DNA from: Syntrophaceae bacterium
GTDB taxonomy: Bacteria > Desulfobacterota > Syntrophia > Syntrophales > UBA2185
Assembly (NCBI GenBank): GCA_017885225.1
Contig: JAFNGM010000226.1
Location: 9,211-15,199 of the forward strand
DNA length: 5,989 nt
Direction of reading: 5' to 3'
Below, one piece after another: positions 1 to 5,149 of this stretch. Position 1 is the first letter of the stretch; every line of letters starts with the position of its first letter. The notes beneath the pieces were generated by a model. That model made no database searches. It was given only the letters and a program-made list of their open reading frames with translations, and was not told where the DNA came from. The position numbers were made by a program, and so were the translations under genes.

Positions 1-597
1 ACCATGGACCGGCTCGTCATGGAAGGTCGAATCCCGCCCTGGATCATCGTTGCCGTCGATCACCTGCCTGACCGCTTTTCGGAATATTCTCCCTGGCGGG
101 AACCGGCTGTCGGGAGCGGCGGGCGCGGATGGCTGTTCGTCGACTTCCTGGTCAATCATCTAAAGCCGTGTATTGATCAGAGCTACCGCACCCTTAAGGA
201 GCCCCATTGGACCGGTGTGATGGGATCGAGCCTTGGTGGTTTGATGAGCCTCGTGACAGGCAAATTGCACCCGGATATTTTCGGCCGGATTGGCGCCGTT
301 TCCCCTGCGGTTATGTGGGCGGGCGGCGAGATATTCCGTTTCTGGGACAGTCCCACCGGACGCTGGTGCAAGATTTACATGGATGCGGGATCGCGCGAAC
401 AATACTGGTTATCTCACCTCTATCTGGATTACGTTGAGGCGACGAACAATTTTTACCACTATCTGAAAAGTCTCGGCATGGGCGATCATGAACTGCGCCA
501 TGTCGTGGCGGAGAATCATTTCCACAACGAGGAGGCATGGCAGGCCCGCCTTCCGGATATCTTCCAATGGCTCTTAGAGGATGCACAAGGCATATAG
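1..597 (+). CDS. Putative esterase, alpha/beta-hydrolase fold (enterochelin-esterase-like, PF00756 type); 5' end missing
   Basis: This is the C-terminal 197 or more residues of a serine esterase. The frame is open to the left edge, and the first ATG (position 4) lies inside a conserved segment ending in IPPWIIVAVDH, so the true start is upstream of the window. Counting from that ATG, the nucleophile elbow is GSSLGG (residues 74-79), with S76 as nucleophile. The segment before it, LKPCIDQSYRTL, is the typical lead-in to the elbow. The likely catalytic His is H174 in HFHNEEAW (residues 172-179), and the acid is probably D127 or E132 in MDAGSRE. The family hydrolyses diverse esters such as siderophore trilactones, feruloyl esters and short acyl esters; the substrate here cannot be told. 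No signal peptide can be judged because the N-terminus is missing. The gene ends with TAG, 40 bp from the stop of the convergent SulP gene, and I see no intrinsic terminator between them. Confidence 0.88.
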   Translation, partial: TMDRLVMEGRIPPWIIVAVDHLPDRFSEYSPWREPAVGSGGRGWLFVDFLVNHLKPCIDQSYRTLKEPHWTGVMGSSLGGLMSLVTGKLHPDIFGRIGAVSPAVMWAGGEIFRFWDSPTGRWCKIYMDAGSREQYWLSHLYLDYVEATNNFYHYLKSLGMGDHELRHVVAENHFHNEEAWQARLPDIFQWLLEDAQGI

Positions 598-637
598 GAG
601 AGTGGCGAACGGGTCATTCAATGGGAATAATCCATCA

Positions 638-2851
638 TCAACCTTCCCCCAGGGCCATCAGTTCAATATTTGTCAGCCGCAGGCGTTGCGAGATGGCGGA
701 TGCCAGACGTTCAAAGAATATTCCGGCGATTTCGGGATGGGCCTCGTTAATCTTTTCAAACTGGTTTCGTGAGAGGATGTAAAGCATGACATCATCTGCC
801 GCGATAGCATCGGCGGATCTCGTCCCTTTGTCAAGGAAGGACATCTCACCGAAGAAATCTCCCCTGGATACGGTCAGGAGATGGTGAATCATTTCCCCTG
901 TCAATGGCAGGACAAGTTTTACTGCCCCTTTACGGACAAAGTAGATCTGGTCGCTTTTGTCTCCCATAGAGAAAATCTTCTCCCCGGGGTGAAATGATTT
1001 CTCTGTTATGGAGACCGAAAGCTTTTCTACGGCTGCCTCAGGAAAACCTGAGAAAAATTCGAACTCCCGCAAGGTCAGGGCACGGCGGGCGTCCTTGCCG
1101 GCGGCGGATGATGTGGTGATGATCTCGTCCTCAACCCATTCCAGGGCCGAGTCCAGGTCCGGATAAAATTTAAGGTTCATGCCTGTTTCCGTAAAGCCCA
1201 GGCTTGCCAGATATGCTTTGACATTCTGGCCCGTAGGGAGATTCAGCGGGATTGAAGCAAGAACCAGATAGCCTTGTTTTTCTTTGACGCGGTTGTGGAT
1301 CTGTTTGAGCATGTTGGCGGCCGTAAAATCGAGAGATTGAACACGCCGCATATCCAGCACCACAAACGAACACTCGGCAAGATGCGATTCGAGTTCAGTG
1401 AAGAGTTGATCCGTCGTACCGAAGAACAGCTGTCCCTGAAGCTCGCAGATGATCGTTCCTTTCCCCTGCGATTCCAGGATGGAAAGTTCCTCCGTTACAC
1501 GGCGTTTTTTGGAAAACTTCTGATTGCCAAAGAATTTCCGCCTGACGACAGAGGAACGTATCTGTTCCCTCAGAAACAGGACAATTGCCATTGCTGTTCC
1601 GACGCCGGCAGCAACGATCAGGCTCATGCTTACGGCAGAGATCACAACGGCCAGTATCACTAGGAAATCAAAGATGGTTGATTTATGTTTCAGCAATTGC
1701 AGGCTGTTTTTGTCGAGCATGCGAACGGCAATGACAATGAGGACACCCGCCAGAGCGGCAAGGGGGATCCAGGCCATAAGGTTTCCGAGGAGAAGAAAGA
1801 CTACCCCGGCAAAAACGCCTGCAAACACGCCCGACCACCGCGTTTGACCGCCGCTGGCTACGTTTACCAGAGTAGGGCCCATAGTTCCCGAACCGGGAAT
1901 GCCGCCCACCAGGGCCGAAGCGATGTTGCCGAGACCCTGGCCCATGAGTTCTTTGTTGGAGTTGTGGCGGGACTGGGTCATGACATCGAGGATCACGCAT
2001 GTCTTTAAGGTATCGATGGAAAGAAGGACCGCCAGGGTGAGAAACGGGACGAGGATCATGGTGAAGTCCCTGACATTCATGAGGCCAAGATGGGCCCACT
2101 GGCTCATGGCAGCTTGGGATGCCTCCAGCCCCGACGACGATATTGGACCGATAATCAGGGGATTATTGGTGATAGTGAGCAGCGCGGGGTTTAAGACAGC
2201 CAGAGCGAAATAGGCGCCGATCCCAAAAAGCAACGCGACAATAGCCGCAGGGATGAGCTTGAGGACCCTGGGGGCCAGCAGCATGGCCGCAATAGTGACA
2301 AGCCCGATGAATATGCTTGGTCCGCTCCAAAAAACAGGTTGTAAAACGCCTTGCAAGAGGGTGAGTCCGTTCGGCAGCCCCAATAATTTCGGCAATTGTC
2401 CCAGGAGAATCAAAATCCCGACGCCGCTCAAATACCCGGCGACGACGGGGTAAGGAATGTATTTAATGAATTTCCCGCCGCCGAAGCGCCCTGCCAAAAA
2501 CTGAATGATACCGGCAAAAAGGGCTACCAGGGCCACATAAAAGGGGATAGCCTCCATCGGCATGGCGCCGCCATCGACAAGTTGGCCGACAAAAACAGCA
2601 AGTACGGCGGCCGCAGGGGCGCAAGGGGCTGTAATGAGACGCGGCGTGCCGCCAAAAAGAGGCGCGATGAGCCCAAGGGCAACCGCACCGATCATACCGG
2701 CAACAGCAGCATTGCCGGCATATTGTGCGCCGAGAGGAGAATAGATGATGATCCCGAAAGCGATGGCCGAAGGAAGCGCCACGAGCATAGCCGTAAGGCC
2801 GCCTAAGATGTCTGCTGTCAGACTATTTGATGCACGCGCTATTTTTATCAC
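638..2851 (-). CDS. SulP/SLC26-family anion transporter with C-terminal STAS and cyclic-nucleotide-binding domains
   Basis: This 737-residue inner-membrane transporter has three parts. Residues about 10-427 form the hydrophobic SulP transport domain. It includes GTPRLITAPCAPAAAV (68-83) and SIDTLKT (278-284), whose D280 and T284 match the Asp/Thr spacing of the sodium site in the bicarbonate carrier BicA. GQGLGN...GGIPGSGTMGPT follows (305-327). A basic linker (about 428-462) leads to a STAS domain (about 463-577) with the usual DMRR...SLDFT strand-helix signature (500-510). Residues about 595-725 are a Crp/PKA-type cNMP-binding domain. Its phosphate-binding cassette, GDFFGEMSFLDKGTRSA (664-680), keeps the Gly-Glu and Arg that contact cyclic nucleotide. 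The start is GTG at 2849-2851. It directly follows an in-frame TAA, so no longer N-terminus is possible; only a weak AGAG lies upstream. Sulfate, bicarbonate or a carboxylate are all possible substrates. SulP-STAS-cNMP fusions are known in bacteria but poorly characterised. Confidence 0.93.
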   Translation of the reverse strand: MIKIARASNSLTADILGGLTAMLVALPSAIAFGIIIYSPLGAQYAGNAAVAGMIGAVALGLIAPLFGGTPRLITAPCAPAAAVLAVFVGQLVDGGAMPMEAIPFYVALVALFAGIIQFLAGRFGGGKFIKYIPYPVVAGYLSGVGILILLGQLPKLLGLPNGLTLLQGVLQPVFWSGPSIFIGLVTIAAMLLAPRVLKLIPAAIVALLFGIGAYFALAVLNPALLTITNNPLIIGPISSSGLEASQAAMSQWAHLGLMNVRDFTMILVPFLTLAVLLSIDTLKTCVILDVMTQSRHNSNKELMGQGLGNIASALVGGIPGSGTMGPTLVNVASGGQTRWSGVFAGVFAGVVFLLLGNLMAWIPLAALAGVLIVIAVRMLDKNSLQLLKHKSTIFDFLVILAVVISAVSMSLIVAAGVGTAMAIVLFLREQIRSSVVRRKFFGNQKFSKKRRVTEELSILESQGKGTIICELQGQLFFGTTDQLFTELESHLAECSFVVLDMRRVQSLDFTAANMLKQIHNRVKEKQGYLVLASIPLNLPTGQNVKAYLASLGFTETGMNLKFYPDLDSALEWVEDEIITTSSAAGKDARRALTLREFEFFSGFPEAAVEKLSVSITEKSFHPGEKIFSMGDKSDQIYFVRKGAVKLVLPLTGEMIHHLLTVSRGDFFGEMSFLDKGTRSADAIAADDVMLYILSRNQFEKINEAHPEIAGIFFERLASAISQRLRLTNIELMALGEG

Positions 2852-2895
2852 TTACAGTGCTCTAATTCGTTTAATAGAATGAAACTCCGGTTTTA

Positions 2896-2921
2896 TGTAT
2901 CAAGATTTGATGCACTTGCAT
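2896..2921. promoter_or_regulatory. Two overlapping dyads upstream of the SulP gene, candidate operator
   Basis: Plus-strand 2899-2911 reads ATCAA-GAT-TTGAT, a perfect 5-3-5 inverted repeat. With one mismatch per side it extends to TG and CA at the ends (2896-2914, 19 bp). It overlaps a second dyad, ATGCA-CT-TGCAT (2910-2921). The pair lies about 45-70 bp upstream of the transporter's GTG start and covers the best -35-like box (TTGATA on the minus strand, 2898-2903), where a repressor or activator could act. The half-site order is the reverse of an FNR box, so I do not assign it to FNR. Confidence 0.35.
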
Positions 2922-2995
2922 ATAGAAAACAGTACGTATTGGGGATCAGGTCTTTACTTTTAGCATTTTAGGCCGATACACTACGAGAGATGTCC

Positions 2996-3017
2996 TTATT
3001 CAAGATCTGTTGAATAA
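2996..3017. repeat. 22-bp dyad with 8-bp perfect arms
   Basis: The arms are TTATTCAA (2996-3003) and TTGAATAA (3010-3017), separated by GATCTG. No T-run follows on either strand, so an intrinsic terminator is unlikely. The size and symmetry fit a binding site for a dimeric regulator. It is about 145 bp upstream of the transporter start and about 135 bp past the thiolase stop. Its right part is repeated imperfectly at 3042-3062. Confidence 0.45.
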
Positions 3018-3062
3018 CATACCACCGACTCTCCTCCTATCCAAGATGAATTGAACAACATA
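3001..3062. repeat. Pair of imperfect 21-bp direct repeats (17 of 21 identical)
   Basis: Copy 1 (3001-3021) and copy 2 (3042-3062) both read CAAGAT, three variable bases, TTGAA, one variable base, AACATA. The copies start 41 bp apart, close to four helical turns. CAAGAT also occurs at 2901-2906 in the dyad next to the transporter start, exactly 100 bp before copy 1. This could be a multi-site regulatory region or the remains of a local duplication. Confidence 0.4.
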
Positions 3063-3080
3063 GGCAAGTATGAAAAAGAG

Positions 3081-3102
3081 GGATCGGGAAGTCCGGGATG
3101 AC
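3081..3102. repeat. Degenerate REP-like palindromic element
   Basis: Read on the minus strand this begins GTCATCCCGGACTT and continues CCCGATCC. It resembles the widespread bacterial intergenic palindrome of the GTCATCCCGGACTTGATCC type but lacks about four bases at the centre, so its stem is largely broken. It sits about 50 bp downstream of the thiolase-like gene's stop. On the minus strand it is followed by a T-rich stretch (TCTTTTTC), so it may give weak transcription termination for that gene. Confidence 0.35.
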
Positions 3103-3151
3103 AGAGGGGAAAGCGGGTTAAGGATGTGAGGTGGAGGTGGTTGCTTCGGGT

Positions 3152-4741
3152 TCAGTACGCGGAGAGTGTTATCCAGTTGCGGCCTGATACCGCATCATAA
3201 TGCGCTTCTCCGGTCTTCCCTACAAGTTCGATACGTTCAAGCTTCCTGAGATCACCGATATCCGCCCTGACATCCGCCAGCGCCCGACGACCATCCTGCA
3301 ACCGGCCGATAGCTGTGGCCCGCTCCGGTCGCCCGTGTTGATCGTAGCGAATCATATACGCTTCTATCGTGAGAATGCCTTCCGCGCGTTCAATGGGCTC
3401 AGGGAGGGCCTCTGCGTCAATGGTTTTCTGTGCGGCGGAATCATCGCGATCCTCCCAGGGGCAGTCGGGGGGTTCCGCGCCGTAGATACCGATGGCGTGT
3501 TTCGAATTGTACCAGCCGTTGGCCGTTACCATGGCTTTCAGGCGCCTGTCATGGCGAATACGGTCCACTACGGAAGCAATGGCGTGCATCGTATAGTTAT
3601 TGCCGGGCCCTCCGAAAGAGGCAAGCCCGCCGGTTACAGTCAGGGATCTCGGATCGTTTTCGGGAATACCGATAGCCCGACGGGAAATCTCCACGGCTGA
3701 GGGGAAACAGCTATAGAGGTCAAAGATGCCGATGTCAGACAGGGAGAGTCCGGATTGCTTCAGGGCAAGCCTTGCCGCTTCCGTTATGGCAGGGGAATCG
3801 TCGAGTCTGGGCCGCTGAGACACATGCCAGATGTTGCTCAGCTCTGCTCCTCCCATGGGATATACCCATGTGGAACGGTCAATGCCGAGGGCATCCGCAT
3901 CCCGATCGCTCATCATGATAAGGGCCGCCGCCTGGTCCACATTGATGTTGGCCATGGTGCGGATTGTATAGGGATAGACGACGTAGCGGTTCTGCGGGGT
4001 AGCTGTTGTCAGCTCCTCCGCAGAGTATGTCTTCCGGCTCCAGGCATAGGGATTCTGGGAGGCGATACGGGAAAAGGATTCATACCGGCGTCCCATATAA
4101 CGCTGGTGTTCCCCGACGCTCCTTCCTGATGCATGGCGGAGGGAAGTTTCGAAAAAGGGATACATGAACTGCGGCAGAAAAAGATCGTAGGCCTCTTCAA
4201 CGGCATTGTTGGGCTCATCGTAGGTACCGCCTGATGCCTCGAGAATTTCCCTTTCGTGTTCACACCCCATACGGAGAAGGGTATCAAAACTGGCGGGCAG
4301 ATTCTTTTTTCTGAGATGCTGAAACGTCACATTATCCTGCCAATCCAGAACTGTCCTGCTTCTGGAGGCCCTGTATATTGAATAGATCGCCTCGGCACCC
4401 GTGAGCAGGACGGCCCGTCTCCTGCCCGCGGCAATGTCCCGTGCAAAGCGATTCACGAGCATCTGGGGTGAATTGCCCCCGATGAGCGAATAGATCGCAT
4501 GCACAGGCGTGATGCCCAGTGTTTTGCTGAGGGCACGCGGCAGATATTCATCGTCCCGGGAAAAGCTGTTGATCACACAGACCGTATCAAGGACAGATCG
4601 TAACGCGTTACTTCCGGCGCTGGCGAAGGCGCCAAGGCTTGCCTTGACCATGAGGCCAAGAGGGTCAAGGGCAGGATTCGCGTCTTTCGGCTGGGTATAC
4701 TGTGCGGCGCCAGTAAGAATCGGTACGGGTCTCACTTTCAT
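3152..4741 (-). CDS. Type-1 thiolase-like protein (SCP2-thiolase-like, TLP1 family) with extra C-terminal domain
   Basis: This 529-residue protein is often annotated as acetyl-CoA acetyltransferase. The thiolase fold spans about residues 5-430, followed by a C-terminal domain (about 440-529, the OB-like TLP1 additional domain). The four catalytic-loop positions are recognisable but altered. GGNSPQ (88-93) replaces the nucleophile-Cys loop. DLYSCFPSAV (341-350) is a variant of the SCP2 HDCF loop that keeps C345. GGPGNNY (377-383) replaces the GHP His loop. TANGWYNSKH (406-415) stands where the second Cys-x-Gly is expected. These changes are typical of the TLP1 family, so classical Claisen/thiolytic chemistry is doubtful; an acyl-CoA-linked role in lipid metabolism is the usual guess. 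The N-terminus RPVPILTGAAQYT matches the family, which supports the ATG at 4739-4741. There is no Shine-Dalgarno sequence upstream of it. The gene is divergent from the RNA/YhhN unit and transcribed toward the SulP gene, 300 bp away. Confidence 0.9.
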   Translation of the reverse strand: MKVRPVPILTGAAQYTQPKDANPALDPLGLMVKASLGAFASAGSNALRSVLDTVCVINSFSRDDEYLPRALSKTLGITPVHAIYSLIGGNSPQMLVNRFARDIAAGRRRAVLLTGAEAIYSIYRASRSRTVLDWQDNVTFQHLRKKNLPASFDTLLRMGCEHEREILEASGGTYDEPNNAVEEAYDLFLPQFMYPFFETSLRHASGRSVGEHQRYMGRRYESFSRIASQNPYAWSRKTYSAEELTTATPQNRYVVYPYTIRTMANINVDQAAALIMMSDRDADALGIDRSTWVYPMGGAELSNIWHVSQRPRLDDSPAITEAARLALKQSGLSLSDIGIFDLYSCFPSAVEISRRAIGIPENDPRSLTVTGGLASFGGPGNNYTMHAIASVVDRIRHDRRLKAMVTANGWYNSKHAIGIYGAEPPDCPWEDRDDSAAQKTIDAEALPEPIERAEGILTIEAYMIRYDQHGRPERATAIGRLQDGRRALADVRADIGDLRKLERIELVGKTGEAHYDAVSGRNWITLSAY

Positions 4742-4748
4742 AGCTTAG

Positions 4749-4777
4749 CATATAAGAGAAAGACGGTTCTTTGTCAA
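4749..4777 (-). promoter_or_regulatory. Sigma70-type promoter of the thiolase-like gene, predicted leaderless
   Basis: On the minus strand, TTGACA (4772-4777) is separated by exactly 17 bp from TATATG (4749-4754). Only 7 bp lie between this -10 box and the ATG, so transcription should start at or within a base or two of the start codon. The bases before the ATG are pyrimidine-rich and contain no Shine-Dalgarno, which agrees with leaderless translation. A short dyad, AAAGA-CGGT-TCTTT (4759-4772), fills the spacer and could be an operator. Confidence 0.6.
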
Positions 4778-4820
4778 CGGATAACGGGATTCACAGGTTG
4801 TTTAATCCTCCAAAAACACC

Positions 4821-4849
4821 TTGACAAAAATCATGGAAAGCGTTATTCT
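4821..4849 (+). promoter_or_regulatory. Sigma70-type promoter for the intergenic RNA/leader
   Basis: TTGACA (4821-4826), a 17-bp spacer, then TATTCT (4844-4849, four of six matches to TATAAT). The predicted start of transcription is near 4856. It is divergent from the thiolase-gene promoter; the two -35 boxes are about 45 bp apart. It is the only good promoter I see upstream of the YhhN gene. Confidence 0.6.
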
Positions 4850-4907
4850 AAAATCAAGGAAAGAAGCCGTGATGACCTTATTGGAGTCATGTCACTGGTG
4901 GGAAAAA

Positions 4908-4982
4908 ATGAATAACCTTATCAAGGTCTTGGTGTTGAAAGGCACCCCTTTGGAGACCGAGAATTTAACCGAGAAGACATAA
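4908..4982 (+). CDS. Possible 24-residue small protein or leader peptide inside the structured RNA
   Basis: ATG at 4908 is preceded by GGTGGGA (4897-4903), an acceptable Shine-Dalgarno at short spacing. The frame runs 24 codons and ends with tandem in-frame TAA TAA (4980-4985). The peptide begins MNNLIKVLVLKGT and ends NLTEKT; I recognise no family. The same frame extends upstream to an ATG at 4872 (36 codons), but that start lies in the closing stem of the RNA. There is no run of one amino acid as in a classic attenuator peptide. It may well be chance. Confidence 0.22.
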   Translation: MNNLIKVLVLKGTPLETENLTEKT

Positions 4983-5034
4983 TAATTGAGAAAGCTGACT
5001 ACAGCTTCGAGACAAGACGGCATTACGGCTTGAT

Positions 5035-5075
5035 AGAGCCCCTCGGAAGAAGTAACATCCTTGCGAGGGGCTTTT
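5035..5075 (+). terminator. Rho-independent terminator
   Basis: The GC-rich 8-bp stem GCCCCTCG (5038-5045) / CGAGGGGC (5064-5071) is followed by TTTT (5072-5075). A further 3-bp inner helix (5047-5049 with 5060-5062) and pairing of the preceding AGA with the first Ts extend it. The U-run follows only on the plus strand, so it acts on plus-strand transcription: it either ends the small RNA or attenuates read-through into the YhhN gene. Confidence 0.8.
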
Positions 5076-5143
5076 GTGTAAATGGATTAAGGCAGGCAAC
5101 CCCATTCTATAACAGGCGATAATTATGTAAACATTACCGGCAT

Positions 5144-5149
5144 AAGGGG
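5144..5149 (+). promoter_or_regulatory. Shine-Dalgarno-like AAGGGG lying upstream of the assumed YhhN start
   Basis: AAGGGG is the only good ribosome binding site upstream of the YhhN frame. It sits 6 bp before an in-frame ATA at 5156-5158 and 78 bp before the first conventional start (GTG 5228), which has none of its own. This suggests translation begins near 5156. The bases after it are a perfect tandem duplication of AATACAATA (5150-5158 and 5159-5167). Confidence 0.45.

Larger units (their letters stand above)
2852..3151. other. 300-bp intergenic region between two tandem minus-strand genes
   Basis: I find no convincing gene here. The only small frame of note (3070-3129, 19 codons on the plus strand) lacks a ribosome binding site and overlaps a REP-like element. 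The stretch is AT-rich near the transporter gene and GC-richer near the thiolase gene. It holds two overlapping dyads close to the transporter start, a 22-bp dyad and a pair of 21-bp direct repeats in the middle, and a degenerate REP-like element near the thiolase stop. A TTGATA box (minus strand, 2898-2903) is a possible -35 for the transporter, but I could not find a good -10 at 16-18 bp. Confidence 0.6.
4856..5075 (+). ncRNA. Candidate structured small RNA or cis-regulatory leader, family not recognised
   Basis: A well-spaced promoter and a strong intrinsic terminator bracket about 220 nt. Positions 4864-4874 can pair with 5021-5031 over 11 bp (one G-U), closing a 168-nt domain just before the terminator hairpin. 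Inside are an AAGCTG-ACTA-CAGCTT hairpin (4992-5007) and a two-part stem, GGTCT/AGACC with GGTG/CACC (4925-4958). The closing stem competes with two local hairpins, GTGATGAC with GTCA-TG-TCAC (4869-4895) and CAAGACG with CGGCTTG (5013-5032). I compared it from memory with 6S, tmRNA, SRP RNA, T-box, cobalamin, lysine, TPP, glycine, fluoride and c-di-GMP elements and recognise none of them. It could be a trans-acting RNA, or a riboswitch/attenuator for the YhhN gene that begins about 80-150 bp past the terminator. A short frame inside it (4908-4982) leaves a small mRNA possible. Confidence 0.5.

Noticed and set aside
598..637. Possible bidirectional terminator between the convergent esterase and SulP genes
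   Set aside because: Only 4-bp stems (for example ATTC/GAAT) and no T-run on either strand; nothing supports an intrinsic terminator here.
1274..1663. 129-codon plus-strand frame inside the SulP gene
   Set aside because: It is antisense to conserved SulP/STAS coding sequence, and its translation has no domain-like pattern.
2899..2911. FNR or CRP box
   Set aside because: FNR sites read TTGAT-N4-ATCAA; here the half-sites are in the opposite order with a 3-bp spacer, and it does not match TGTGA-N6-TCACA.
3070..3129. 19-codon plus-strand ORF in the gap upstream of the SulP gene
   Set aside because: No ribosome binding site, and it overlaps the REP-like element; composition explains it.
3200..3700. 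166-codon plus-strand open frame
   Set aside because: It lies wholly antisense to the well-supported thiolase-like gene, shows no recognisable domain and no ribosome binding site; a shadow frame.
4858..5047. CsrA-sponge RNA because of five GGA motifs
   Set aside because: Only one (CAAGGA near 4855-4860) resembles a good CsrA site and most are not in hairpin loops; five GGAs in 200 nt is not striking.
4856..5075. 6S RNA, tmRNA or a known riboswitch
   Set aside because: The length and closing stem would suit 6S RNA, but none of the sequence hallmarks I know for 6S, tmRNA, cobalamin, lysine, TPP, glycine, fluoride or c-di-GMP elements are visible, so I left it unnamed.
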